Source of the DNA: Candidatus Peribacteraceae bacterium
Lineage (GTDB): Bacteria; Patescibacteriota; Gracilibacteria; Peribacterales; Peribacteraceae
Direction of reading: 5' to 3'
NCBI GenBank assembly: GCA_028703835.1
Contig: JAQVMB010000002.1
Location: 33,232-97,231 of the forward strand
Length of the DNA stretch: 64,000 nucleotides
Translations under genes and position numbers: made by a program
Shown: piece after piece, positions 9,124 to 18,631 of the stretch
How positions within the stretch are numbered: the stretch's first letter is position 1
How the letters are laid out: each line of letters begins with the position of its first letter
The notes under the pieces: generated by a model
The model's input: the letters and a program-made list of their open reading frames with translations, nothing else
What the model was told of the DNA's origin: nothing
Database searches by the model: none

Positions 9124-10227
9124 TCAGAAACCTCTGCGCCACTTCCTCGCCGTCTCAATGGCTTTCGTCAGGAGGTAACGGGGGGAAAGCGGGAGATCCA
9201 TGCAATGGACGAGCGGGAGCATGGTGCCGCCGAAGGCGGTCTTGAAGGTGCGGACGCCCGCGAAGGGGTGGCGGGAAACGCCTTCGGGGGAGACGCCCCA
9301 GAAGTTGTAGACGTGGTCGCCGCGGGCGAGGGCGTCGCGGATGGCCGTCCATTGCAGCAGGTAGCTGGCGGGGATGTTCTTGTGTTTCTGCGTACTCGCG
9401 CCGTGGTGGTAGCTCGTCTCGCCGCCGCAGTGCATGTGGATGGAGGCGGCGATCACTTCGCCTTGGTAGTGTGCGAGGTACATGCTCACTTCGTTGCGGG
9501 GAGCGAACTGCGATACCTGCGCGCGGAAGAAGGCGGCGCCGTAGGGGACGAAACCGTGGCGCTTGCGGGTTTCCTCATGCAGCGCCAGGAACGACGGGAG
9601 GTCGCTGACGGGATGGGGGGAGCGCGTCACCGTCACTCCTTCGCGTTCCGCCCGGCGCACCAGGTTGCGGGCCGTGGAGCGCATGCCCGCGAAGAGTTCG
9701 TCCTCCGACCGGTGGTGGGAGACGGTATCCGGCACGCCGCGCTGCCACGGATCGGGCAGCCGGAGGGGGAGGTACCACAGGTGCTCCGCCAGCAGATGCA
9801 GGGGGGCGGGACGGGCTTTCTCGCGGCGCAGGACGTCACGCAGGGGGGAAACGTCCGGCCAGAAGGGGCTGAGGCGAACGAAGGCGCAGCCGCGTTTTCG
9901 TCCTTCGTCCCGGAGTGCGGACAGGAGAAGCGACAGCGCAGTCGGATCCTCGACGACGGGCCCGTAGGGGACGGAGAGGTGTTTTCCACGGCGAGCGCTC
10001 ACCACGTGCGCGAAGCAGGTGCCCGTGATCCGGTCACCGTCACGCACTTCCAACCGGAGCGGTTCCTGTCCCACGTCCCGGTACACTTCCCCCATCGTCC
10101 AATTCTGCAAAAACGGCCGGAAACGCCGTGAGCGGAGGAACGCGTCCCACGACACGGGATCGGCGGCGTGTGTGATCGTGAGAGGCATGGGCGATGCCAC
10201 TGTATCAGGTTGCCCTTGCTCTGCCAT
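9124..10227 (-). CDS. FemAB/FemX-like peptidyl transferase (GNAT-type fold)
   Basis: WDAFLRSRRFRPFLQNWTMGEVYRDVG...ARNLVRRAEREGVTV...HMHCGGETSYHHGASTQKHKNIPASYLLQWTAIRDALARGDHVYNFWGVSPEG. Confidence 0.82.
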   Translation of the reverse strand: MAEQGQPDTVASPMPLTITHAADPVSWDAFLRSRRFRPFLQNWTMGEVYRDVGQEPLRLEVRDGDRITGTCFAHVVSARRGKHLSVPYGPVVEDPTALSLLLSALRDEGRKRGCAFVRLSPFWPDVSPLRDVLRREKARPAPLHLLAEHLWYLPLRLPDPWQRGVPDTVSHHRSEDELFAGMRSTARNLVRRAEREGVTVTRSPHPVSDLPSFLALHEETRKRHGFVPYGAAFFRAQVSQFAPRNEVSMYLAHYQGEVIAASIHMHCGGETSYHHGASTQKHKNIPASYLLQWTAIRDALARGDHVYNFWGVSPEGVSRHPFAGVRTFKTAFGGTMLPLVHCMDLPLSPRYLLTKAIETARKWRRGF

Positions 10228-10259
10228 GATGAATAAAGTGGACTTTGTTCTTCGGGAGG

Positions 10260-11537
10260 TCAGTGATCCGGCGTCGGATCTGGCTGCCGCCGTTCCAGGA
10301 AAGGACGGAGGACGGACACGAGCCGTTTCGCATCCTGCACGGCGGTGCCGGGGTGCGTCGGCAACGAGAGGATTTCCGTGCATGCTTCCTCCGCGCGCGG
10401 GTCCGATCCTTGCCGGTATCCCGTTTCATCGACGGCCACGGAGGTGGGGCATACCACGCAACCCGTCCAGCCGTCGTGCAGGTGGATATTGTGCCGCTTC
10501 AATCGTGTGCGGATCTCCTCGGCGTTTCGTACGAACAGTGGATACTTCTGGAGCGGCAGGTCCGGGCGGATGCCGTGCAGCACCGGCCAACCGTGTTCCG
10601 CGCAGGCTTCCAGGAAGAGTTTTACCAGTGTCCTGCGGTGGTCATTGATGGCCGCAAGGTTCCGGAGCTGTCCCATGACGAGCGCAGCGCACGCTTCGGG
10701 CATCGCATGCAGCGCCTCCCCTTGCCTGCCGTGTTTTTCTTCCCTCGTCACGATGGAGAGCAGCAATCCCAGTTTGTTCATCAGGAACAGAAATACCTTC
10801 CCTATGCCGATGCCGTACAGCGGGCGCGCGAGGGCGTAGAGGAGGGGATACAGTAACAGTCTTTTGATGGTGCCATCGGGGAACTCGGTGGCTTGTTGTT
10901 CTTGAGTGCGGAGTGCATCGCAGATCGTTGTACGGTTACGGACAATGACGGCGCCGCCCGTGACGCCCGAGACCGCTTTGTCCCGTCCGAAACTGAGGAG
11001 AAATGCGTCGCCGCGGCTCATCACATCCATCGGTCCACGAGCATCGGGGAGGATATGTGCGCAGTCTTCGACCAGCAGGAGTCCTTGCGCGTCGCAGATG
11101 GTACGGAGCCTGTCCGTGTCCGCAGGAATGCCGAAGGTGTGCTGGCAGATGACGGCTTTCGTCCGCGGCGTGATGAGTGCTTCCACGGCGCCGGGTTCCA
11201 GGTTCAGCGTCTCTTTCTCCATGTCGGCGTAGACGGGCGTGAGGCCGGCGGCACGGATGGCATTGGGGACGACGACGCAGGTGAATGCTTGGATGATGAT
11301 CTCGCTTCCTGCAGGGAAAGCGCACGCATGCAGGAAGGCGAAGAGCGCTTCCCGCCCGGAAGCGAAGAGAAAGGTTTCGCCGCCGCAGCGTTTGTTCAGT
11401 TCACCGCGCAGAATGTCCCGTGCGGCCGTTTGCCCTTTCCATCGTGACGGATGCAGGAGGAGACGCAGGGCAAGGCGCCGTTGTTCCCGATCCGCCAGAG
11501 GCGCAAAGGTGTGGTGGATGGGACGGAAGAGGTTCAT
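10260..11537 (-). CDS. DegT/DnrJ/EryC1/StrS family aminotransferase
   Basis: SGREALFAFL, GSEIIIQAFTCVVVPNAIRAAG, VEDCAH, FGRDKAVSGVTGGAVIV (PLP-Lys context). Confidence 0.85.
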   Translation of the reverse strand: MNLFRPIHHTFAPLADREQRRLALRLLLHPSRWKGQTAARDILRGELNKRCGGETFLFASGREALFAFLHACAFPAGSEIIIQAFTCVVVPNAIRAAGLTPVYADMEKETLNLEPGAVEALITPRTKAVICQHTFGIPADTDRLRTICDAQGLLLVEDCAHILPDARGPMDVMSRGDAFLLSFGRDKAVSGVTGGAVIVRNRTTICDALRTQEQQATEFPDGTIKRLLLYPLLYALARPLYGIGIGKVFLFLMNKLGLLLSIVTREEKHGRQGEALHAMPEACAALVMGQLRNLAAINDHRRTLVKLFLEACAEHGWPVLHGIRPDLPLQKYPLFVRNAEEIRTRLKRHNIHLHDGWTGCVVCPTSVAVDETGYRQGSDPRAEEACTEILSLPTHPGTAVQDAKRLVSVLRPFLERRQPDPTPDH

Positions 11538-12955
11538 GGGAGGAGGCGGCGAATGAGGGAGGGAGACATGCGGCCGACGCAGACGAGGAGTGAGCCGCTT
11601 TCCAGCGTCGCGACGTCCGTGCCCATCAACGAAACGGGTTGACCGTACCCTTCCTCGAAAAAGCGGGCGCTTTTGCGGTCCAGGAACAACACGTTCCCGA
11701 AGACATCGGACGCCAATGCGCCCAATTCCCGGTGCGTCCGCTCATGCTCGTCCCCCAGCTCGATGATGCCGCTCGTCAGGAGGACTTTGTGCTCGTACGG
11801 CTGCGTCTCCGCCCAGGCGATGGCCGCTTTGAAGCTGGCGGCGCTGGCGTTGTGCGTGTCGTCCAGTATCAACACGCCATGGTCCCTGCGCAGTTCAAAC
11901 GTGCGGTGCGGGGGGCGGAAGGTGTGCAGCTGCTCCACGATGCGGTTCCGCGGCATGCCGACGTGCTCCGCGGCCGCCATGGCCAGGAGGATATTTGCGA
12001 CGTTGTGGGTGCCATGGAGCGGCACGGCGCAGACGACATCGCCCACCCGGAAGCGGATGCCCGTTGTCGTTTCCTCGATGTCGAATGCTTCCAGATCATT
12101 GGCTCCTCCCGTGCCCACCACCGTCACGGGACAGGCGGCCATGGTGCGCATGGGGTGGCAGAGGTCGCAGTCGCCGTTCAAGAACGCCCGACCCTCCGGC
12201 GGCAACGATTGCAGCAGTTCTCCTTTCGCCCGCAAGAGCGTTTCTTGGGACCCGAAGAGCGCGAGGTGCTGCGATCCGATGTACGTGACGATGCCGATGC
12301 TCGGTTTGACGATGGAACAGAGGTTGGCGATTTCTCCCGTCCGGTAGGCGCCCATTTCCACGATGAGCGGCGTGCCCTTCGGCAGCGGGGACGGAGCCAG
12401 CGCACGCTGCATCCACTGTGCCACGCCCATTTCCGTATTCACGTGCGCGGGGCTGGCGAGCGGATGCCGGTCGACCAGGATGTGCGCTAGGAGTTCCTTG
12501 GTCGTGGTCTTGCCGACGCTTCCGGTGATGCCGATCACCAGGAGTTCGGGATGTCGTTCACGCAACGTGCGGGCGCGGGTGAAGGTCCTCTGTTTGAGGA
12601 AATGGTCCACCGGCCAGAGGAGGAGCCAGGCGCAGGCGAGGACCGCGGGCTGAACGAGCGTGAGGACGGAAACGGCGGTGCGGTCGGAGGACGACAGAAG
12701 GAGCGCGATGCCGAGGACGCCGTCCATGCTCAGCGCCGTCACCGTGAGGGCCAGGGCTTTGGAGGTCCACACGGGTGTCCGCTGTTTTCGCAGGGCGATC
12801 TGGAGGGCGGCGATGGCGGCGAACATGCCGAGGGCCAGCAGGGGGAAGCGGATGACGAGCGAGGGTTGCAGGAAGAGGAGGGAGAGGAGGATGGCCAATG
12901 CGAACAAACGTGCTCTTCCCCCGAACAAGGCCAGGATCCATCCTTCCCGGTCCAA
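11534..12955 (-). CDS. murF: MurF-like UDP-MurNAc-tripeptide:D-Ala-D-Ala ligase with N-terminal TM region
   Basis: GITGSVGKTTTKELLAHIL, NTEMGVAQW, EMGAYRTGEIANLC, ILDDTHNASAASFKAAI. 4-bp overlap with 10260..11537. The N-terminus probably extends upstream of the TTG at 12955 (see findings). Confidence 0.85.
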   Translation of the reverse strand: MDREGWILALFGGRARLFALAILLSLLFLQPSLVIRFPLLALGMFAAIAALQIALRKQRTPVWTSKALALTVTALSMDGVLGIALLLSSSDRTAVSVLTLVQPAVLACAWLLLWPVDHFLKQRTFTRARTLRERHPELLVIGITGSVGKTTTKELLAHILVDRHPLASPAHVNTEMGVAQWMQRALAPSPLPKGTPLIVEMGAYRTGEIANLCSIVKPSIGIVTYIGSQHLALFGSQETLLRAKGELLQSLPPEGRAFLNGDCDLCHPMRTMAACPVTVVGTGGANDLEAFDIEETTTGIRFRVGDVVCAVPLHGTHNVANILLAMAAAEHVGMPRNRIVEQLHTFRPPHRTFELRRDHGVLILDDTHNASAASFKAAIAWAETQPYEHKVLLTSGIIELGDEHERTHRELGALASDVFGNVLFLDRKSARFFEEGYGQPVSLMGTDVATLESGSLLVCVGRMSPSLIRRLLP

Positions 12956-13075
12956 ATGCTCACGCAGGCGATCCCAGCGCCATTCTTTCAGTTGCCAAAG
13001 ATACGCGAATGTGAGCAGCGGCGAGGCGCAGCCGATGAGCAGGAGGACAAGGAGGAGGATAGTAGGGATGGGGGA

Positions 13076-13825
13076 TTAGGGATGGGGACTTCGGGAATCG
13101 AGATTGTTCAGGATGACGGAGGCGATGGCGGCGGCGCGGTCGCGGTGGACGCGGTGGCGGACGCCGGGGAAGACGTGCAGGGTGCTTCCTTTGATGTGCC
13201 GGTGCATCAGTTTCCCATCCGCCAGAGGCGTCATCGTGTCATCCGTTCCCCAGAAAATATCAGTGGGAACGTTGATAGTCGGCAAGAGGGGGCGAAGGTC
13301 CGTGCACTGGACGTTTCGCATCGTTTCACGCATCACCGGGGATGCCTTTTCGTAGTCGTGGACGCGGAAGAGGCGGTAGAGGACGCGCTTCCCGATCGGT
13401 TGCAGGCGGCGGAGTCCGGGGATGGAGAGGAGGAGCGATCCCGTCTTCGACAGCATCCACCCGAGGGAGCGGCGCAGCATTCTTCGGTGCGGGATGCCCG
13501 CGGAGGCGCAGAGGTGGAGGTGACGGAGGGGAATGTTGCCTCGCGCTGCGAGAGCCAGCGCGATTCTTCCGCCGTGGGAATGGCCCAAGAGATGCACGGG
13601 TGCCTCCGTTCCGTCGCCGTTCTGCAGCTTCTTTCGGGTCCACGATTCGACCCAGTCGGCATAGTTCTCGACCGTCCAAGGTTCCGGCGGTTCCGGCTCC
13701 GCTCCGAATCCCGGCAGGTCGGGCGTGAGCATCGTGAGGGAAGAGCCGTCCAACGCCGCGCGCAATTCCGTGAACGATTCCTTCGAGCCGCCCCAGCCGT
13801 GCAGGCACAGGAGTACCGGAGTCAT
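13076..13825 (-). CDS. Alpha/beta hydrolase
   Basis: PVLLCLHGWGGSKES, nucleophile elbow GHSHGG, FPGVRHRVHRDR (His region). Confidence 0.82.
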   Translation of the reverse strand: MTPVLLCLHGWGGSKESFTELRAALDGSSLTMLTPDLPGFGAEPEPPEPWTVENYADWVESWTRKKLQNGDGTEAPVHLLGHSHGGRIALALAARGNIPLRHLHLCASAGIPHRRMLRRSLGWMLSKTGSLLLSIPGLRRLQPIGKRVLYRLFRVHDYEKASPVMRETMRNVQCTDLRPLLPTINVPTDIFWGTDDTMTPLADGKLMHRHIKGSTLHVFPGVRHRVHRDRAAAIASVILNNLDSRSPHP

Positions 13826-13974
13826 GCGGGCAGTATAGCAACTCATGCACGGGAGGGCGGCGCACCGTCATTTTCCGCAGGCATATGCGCTATTTATTAC
13901 TTTCTAACCGATACATTCGCCAAAAGCCGGGGATTGGGTAGAATGTGTGTTTAAGAAGGCAGTGTAAGCCAAAG

Positions 13975-14002
13975 TTGACATGCTGAGAATGTAAGGTATA
14001 AT
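13975..14002 (+). promoter_or_regulatory. Sigma70-type promoter for 14018..16507
   Basis: TTGACA (13975-13980), 16-nt spacer, TATAAT (13997-14002); both hexamers match consensus. Confidence 0.8.
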
Positions 14003-14017
14003 TTGCATTCCTTGCCT

Positions 14018-16507
14018 ATGGCTACTTCTCTCGACAGCGGCGGGCAGCGTGACAGAGTGTCGCTTGCGGAAGCGTTCCGGGAATGGCTGGGCGTCGGTCC
14101 TGACAGAAATACCTATTTTGACATTCTGGGTATCCCGCGCGGTGAATTGGATCCGCAGGTTATTCGCGCCGCCTATAACGCGCGCATTGCCGTCTTGAAA
14201 AATCGTATCAAGGGAGCACAGGGGGATTTGGCCAGGCGTTGCGCGCTCTATGTCAAAAAGGCGGCAGAAACACTGTTGGATCCGCAGAAGGCTTCCCGGT
14301 ATCTCAAGGCGCTTGAGGACAAACAGTCTGCTTCTTCGGACGTTTCATCCCGGCATGCCGAGACCAGGAAAGGCGTTCTTTCCGTGTTGGGTGGTTCCCG
14401 CTCGTGGGTGGGAGGGGCGATAGCGATGGGGACGGTATTGATCGGGGCGGGGGTGGCGGCGGTGATGAACAAATTCCGTTCTTCTTCCGATGTCCCGGTT
14501 CCCGCTGCCGGCCAGGTTCCGGCCGTGACTGCGGATGCGCCGACTGAGCTTGCACAAGCACCGCAACCCGTTCCCCATCTGACAGTTGCATCGCCCGTTT
14601 CCATTGCGCAGGAACCGGAAACCCGGAGCGTTGCCTTGAAGGATGTCAACCCCACCCCTTCAAAGCCCGTTGTTCCCTCCCCGGAAAACGTGCAGGCGGT
14701 CGTGCAGCAGGAGGTGAAGCAGGTGTTTCCATCGGAGGAGGCGGAAGCAGTCGTTGCAAGTCTCTCGCTTGATTCGGCCCCGGTCGCAGATGAACAAGAT
14801 GCGACAATGAAGAGCAACAAGAAGAAAAAGCAGGTGACAGTGAAAATATGGGAAGAAACGAAAAAAGAAGAAAACACATCTTCTCCGACGGACACGGTAG
14901 ATGAAAATATTCTTGGGATTTCAGTGGATAATCCTGTTTCTCAGAGTCCTGAACAGCTCTCGGAATCAGTGCTCGCGAAAATGATGGAGTACCGCAGCCA
15001 TGCTTCCAAGGCCGACTTTCGAAACAAACTTGTGACACCGGCTGGACGGTCTGAATTGATGAAGCAATCTCCGGATTCGTCACATATCGAAAGGATTTCT
15101 TACTATCGCTTGATTGAGGAATCTGCACTCCAATATGGGGATCTCCCGACCGCACTCGATGCTTATAATATCTTGGCAGTGCTCCCGACTGACGTTCAGA
15201 CGATGCAAAAATATGCAGAAGAGAACCTTCAATTATTGACCCGATATTTTGGTACGCGAAGAGAAATTTCGGTTCAACAATACGTTGTCAGTCGATCCAT
15301 GCCGACGCTGTTGTATGCTGCGGGATTGGATAAGACTGAGAGGGTACTTCCTTCCATGAGTGCGCGCATATCGAAGATTTCTCCTGAACAGGGGGATCAG
15401 CTGAGGCATTTGCAGTCCTTTATGAAAAAGAAGTTGTCACTTCGAAATGAGATGGATGAGACTGAGGGATATGTTGCCGGGTCGGGGATGAATGATAAGG
15501 CAGGTTTGTATCATTGCATGAGCAGACAGTACGATCAGGGGTTACCATTGCTCGCAAAGGCTGACAATGGGCAGATCCGTGCCTTGGCACAACAGATGCA
15601 GATTGCGCAGAGGCAAGGAGACCACACGTCTCTGACGGAAGCAGGGAAGGCGTGGGCGGAATATGCCAAGTCGCTTGGCGAGAACGAACAAGTAGCATTT
15701 ATTCCCCTGATCGATGAGTGCTACAGGAGGGCAATGCATGGGGCATCGCCTGTTCAACAGAAACAGATGGAAAAAGCCCGGGAGGGGTTATTGCATTTGA
15801 GGGCGGGGTGGTTGTATGCCGTGCCGGATAATGTCAAAATTGATCTGTTGCAGAATCTAGCCAAGAAAGATGGGTTCGTTAAGATTGAAGGAATAACAGG
15901 CATTCGTATGGAGAGAACAAATCAAGGACAGGAGCCGGTTCTCGCCGTGCAATCCTCTCCTACGGGCAAGGGGGCAAGGGTGCTCTTTCCCATTTCCTCT
16001 CTGAAGCGTTTACCGATGCACCTGCGATATATTTTGGAGTTTGAGCGCCAGAAAGGTCTCAATGACATTATGATGCGTATGCCTATTGCCCAAAATGAAG
16101 ACGGATCTGTTTTTGAGCTGGTTTACATATTGGAACATAAGGCGTCGAAAACGGGTGCCTTTGAGACAGGGTTCAAAAACTTAGGCCGATTTAATAATAA
16201 TGGCGAGCAGATTTTGATGCAGGATTTTAATGCGTCGCAGACCGGCATAGGGATACGTGGTTCGCTGAAGATAGAAGTGCATACCGACGTCCAGTCGGAT
16301 TCCATTGCTATTGATGCGATTGTATTTTCGAATGGGAAGCCGACGAAAATCCATACTCATTTTGTTGGTCGTTTGTCTGAACTCCTGTCTACCGCCACCA
16401 CGGAAATGGTGACAAAAAGTAATTTAGCAGTTGGGTTGATGTTTCATGATGTGGCAGCGACCATTCATACACTTTCCCTGGAATCCATCCCAGAAAATAA
16501 GCGGTAG
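14018..16507 (+). CDS. Large membrane-anchored protein with N-terminal degenerate J-like domain
   Basis: YFDILGIPRGELDPQVIRAAYNARIAVL...AAETLLDPQKASRYLKALE resembles a J domain without HPD; one TM (WVGGAIAMGTVLIGAGVAAVM), A/P/V-rich linker, then an alpha-helical C-terminal part in visibly AT-richer DNA. Confidence 0.6.
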   Translation: MATSLDSGGQRDRVSLAEAFREWLGVGPDRNTYFDILGIPRGELDPQVIRAAYNARIAVLKNRIKGAQGDLARRCALYVKKAAETLLDPQKASRYLKALEDKQSASSDVSSRHAETRKGVLSVLGGSRSWVGGAIAMGTVLIGAGVAAVMNKFRSSSDVPVPAAGQVPAVTADAPTELAQAPQPVPHLTVASPVSIAQEPETRSVALKDVNPTPSKPVVPSPENVQAVVQQEVKQVFPSEEAEAVVASLSLDSAPVADEQDATMKSNKKKKQVTVKIWEETKKEENTSSPTDTVDENILGISVDNPVSQSPEQLSESVLAKMMEYRSHASKADFRNKLVTPAGRSELMKQSPDSSHIERISYYRLIEESALQYGDLPTALDAYNILAVLPTDVQTMQKYAEENLQLLTRYFGTRREISVQQYVVSRSMPTLLYAAGLDKTERVLPSMSARISKISPEQGDQLRHLQSFMKKKLSLRNEMDETEGYVAGSGMNDKAGLYHCMSRQYDQGLPLLAKADNGQIRALAQQMQIAQRQGDHTSLTEAGKAWAEYAKSLGENEQVAFIPLIDECYRRAMHGASPVQQKQMEKAREGLLHLRAGWLYAVPDNVKIDLLQNLAKKDGFVKIEGITGIRMERTNQGQEPVLAVQSSPTGKGARVLFPISSLKRLPMHLRYILEFERQKGLNDIMMRMPIAQNEDGSVFELVYILEHKASKTGAFETGFKNLGRFNNNGEQILMQDFNASQTGIGIRGSLKIEVHTDVQSDSIAIDAIVFSNGKPTKIHTHFVGRLSELLSTATTEMVTKSNLAVGLMFHDVAATIHTLSLESIPENKR

Positions 16508-16521
16508 GATTTTCACGCACT

Positions 16522-17010
16522 TCATTGTTTTTGTATGTCTCTTTCATTTCTGTATGTGATGAAATCGATGAATTTATTCTGTGCTGTCTCAGGGGCCAGT
16601 CGATCATTATCGATAACGAAATCCGGCTGTTTCGGTGCTTCATAGGGTTTTTCGTTTGTCGTCGGCATTGATCGTTGCACGTGTATCCAAAGCGGTGAAC
16701 AGATATTATCGATTTCCTGCCGGACTTCTTCAAAGGGTGCGATGACAGCCACGATGACCAGATGCCCCTGTTCGCTCAGGAGCTTGGCGAGGCGGGCGAC
16801 GCGCAGGTTGTGCTTGCGGCGGTCTTCAGGCGACATGGTTTCATTCGTGGAAATCGGATCCCGCATGTCATCACCGTCGAGGACGATGGCGCGGCGGGCA
16901 AACGGGGAGTTGCAATCGAGATGATGGTTGATGTAGTCGAGCGCGCCGAAAGCGAGCGTCGTTTTGCCCGCATCCGTATTGCCCGTGAGCCAATATATCG
17001 GGAAGGCCAT
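16522..17010 (-). CDS. Adenylylsulfate kinase-like P-loop kinase
   Basis: IYWLTGNTDAGKTTLAFGALDYI, IVLDGDDMRD, MSPEDRRKHNLRVARLAKLLSEQGHLVIVAVIAPF: CysC-type motifs. Confidence 0.75.
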   Translation of the reverse strand: MAFPIYWLTGNTDAGKTTLAFGALDYINHHLDCNSPFARRAIVLDGDDMRDPISTNETMSPEDRRKHNLRVARLAKLLSEQGHLVIVAVIAPFEEVRQEIDNICSPLWIHVQRSMPTTNEKPYEAPKQPDFVIDNDRLAPETAQNKFIDFITYRNERDIQKQ

Positions 17011-17092
17011 GCGAAGGGTGGAGTGGGTATTTGTACAACAATTATAACACAAACCATTCAAGATGTACACTCCAAGCGGAAGCCTCCGGACC

Positions 17093-17992
17093 TCAGGAAA
17101 TGCCCCACAGCATCAGTATGCCCAGCAGCATCGTGACGACGCCGATGGTTATCTGCAACGCTTTCGTCTTCACTTTCTTCACGGCGATGACGGAGAGCGG
17201 AACGGAGCAGAGGGCGCCGAGCGTGAGGGGGATGGCGAGGTGCCAGAAGATTGTTTTTCCGTAATAGACGTACATGATGATGCCGATCACGCAGGTGAAG
17301 GCTTCGGCGAGGGACGTGATGGCGATGGCGGATTTGCTGTCGACGCCGGCCACCACCTGTCCGCCCGTGACGAGCGGACCGTAGCCGCCGCCGCTCATGC
17401 CTTTGTTAAAGGAAGCGACGAGGCCCAGGCCGACCACGCGCGCCCACGAGAACCGGAAGGAACGGTTGATCATGAGGAGAATGACGACGCCGATGGCGAA
17501 GACGAGGACGCCGATCCACGTCGTGAGGAGTTGTTTGGAGATTTTCGTTGCGATCACCACGGCGGCGATGGTGCCGACGATGGAACAGAGCGAAAGGATC
17601 GTTGCGACCTTAAAGCCCCGGGAGCCGGGTTTCAGGTTGGCGTTGCCGGAAGCATGGTGGCCGCCTGCCGCCGTGAATCCCGTCAGCAGTTCCGAGACGA
17701 GGATGGCGGGGACGATCAGCTTGGCGTCGTAGCCGAAGAGGATGAGCGTGGGAGTGAGGATGGTCCCATAGCCCATGCCCAGCGTGGAATCGGTGAATTC
17801 GCAGACGAGAGCGATGACGAAGAGCCCCAGCATTTCCCAGCCTACCGTATACTGGCCGGACGGAGCCCAGTAGTTCATGGCTGCCATCGCAATGATGGCG
17901 ATGAGAATGAGGGTGCTCACGATCTTCATCATGTTCTTCATGTTTAACGTGATGATTTCACTGCCGGCCATGGCTTCGATGCGGTGTGTCAT
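17093..17992 (-). CDS. TauE/SafE family sulfite exporter-like permease
   Basis: Multi-TM protein; GYGTILTPTLILFGYDAKLIVPAILVSELLTGFTAAGGHH and a second half GMSGGGYGPLVTGGQVVAGVDSKSAIAITSLAEAF: internal duplication typical of TauE/SafE. Confidence 0.85.
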   Translation of the reverse strand: MTHRIEAMAGSEIITLNMKNMMKIVSTLILIAIIAMAAMNYWAPSGQYTVGWEMLGLFVIALVCEFTDSTLGMGYGTILTPTLILFGYDAKLIVPAILVSELLTGFTAAGGHHASGNANLKPGSRGFKVATILSLCSIVGTIAAVVIATKISKQLLTTWIGVLVFAIGVVILLMINRSFRFSWARVVGLGLVASFNKGMSGGGYGPLVTGGQVVAGVDSKSAIAITSLAEAFTCVIGIIMYVYYGKTIFWHLAIPLTLGALCSVPLSVIAVKKVKTKALQITIGVVTMLLGILMLWGIS

Positions 17993-18130
17993 ATATGTGA
18001 GAAAAAAGACAGAAGGGTGAAATTCCTCCGCGAATCGTACTCCCGGTGAGCCTTATGAAACAAGTTTCAGAAATGGTATGGGTCGTTGAACGATGATTTG
18101 TGCAAGCGAAGGGAAGGATGGAGCGAATGG

Positions 18131-18203
18131 TGTCACGGGCCGGGATTGAACCGGCGACCCCAGGCTTATGAGTCCTGTGCTCTACCAACTGAGCTACCGT
18201 GAC
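18131..18203 (-). tRNA. tRNA-Met (CAT)
   Basis: Reverse complement GTCACGGTAGCTCAGTTGGTAGAGCACAGGACTCATAAGCCTGGGGTCGCCGGTTCAATCCCGGCCCGTGACA; 7-bp acceptor, loop CTCATAA. Confidence 0.93.
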
Positions 18204-18361
18204 ACGGGACCCCATTATGCGGGAGGGCAAGCATGATGAGAAGGCATTTTGGGCGCTCGTTGCGTGGAGGCAGCGGACGGCTTTGTCAGAAAAAGTATCC
18301 TTTACATGATCGATTCCATTCGTCTAGTATTGACGCCTTTGTATTTTCTTCCCACTTATCT

Positions 18362-18568
18362 ATGAAGGTTTCTTCTGTGGCGCCCGTCGCCTTTGCAGGT
18401 CTCCTGCTCCTTGCCGCTTGCTCGTCCAACCAGACCGGCAGCGTGGTGGAGGACACCGTTTCCAGCTCTTCCGACGCCGTCGTCGAGGACGTGGCTGCCG
18501 AAGACAGTCTGGATGTGGATGTTGAGATCGAGGGCGAGGTCGAGGACGAGGCCGAAGCGGCGCTCTGA
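18362..18568 (+). CDS. Small acidic lipoprotein
   Basis: MKVSSVAPVAFAGLLLLAACSSNQTG.. lipobox; acidic C-terminus. Confidence 0.65.
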   Translation: MKVSSVAPVAFAGLLLLAACSSNQTGSVVEDTVSSSSDAVVEDVAAEDSLDVDVEIEGEVEDEAEAAL

Positions 18569-18631
18569 CATCATTCCCCGCAACAAAGAAATGTATCTTC
18601 GCGGAAGCGCAGGTACATTTTTTTTATGCGC

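Noticed and set aside
12551-13954. 467-aa plus-strand ORF
   Set aside because: Antisense to murF/alpha-beta hydrolase; low-complexity E/G/R-rich.
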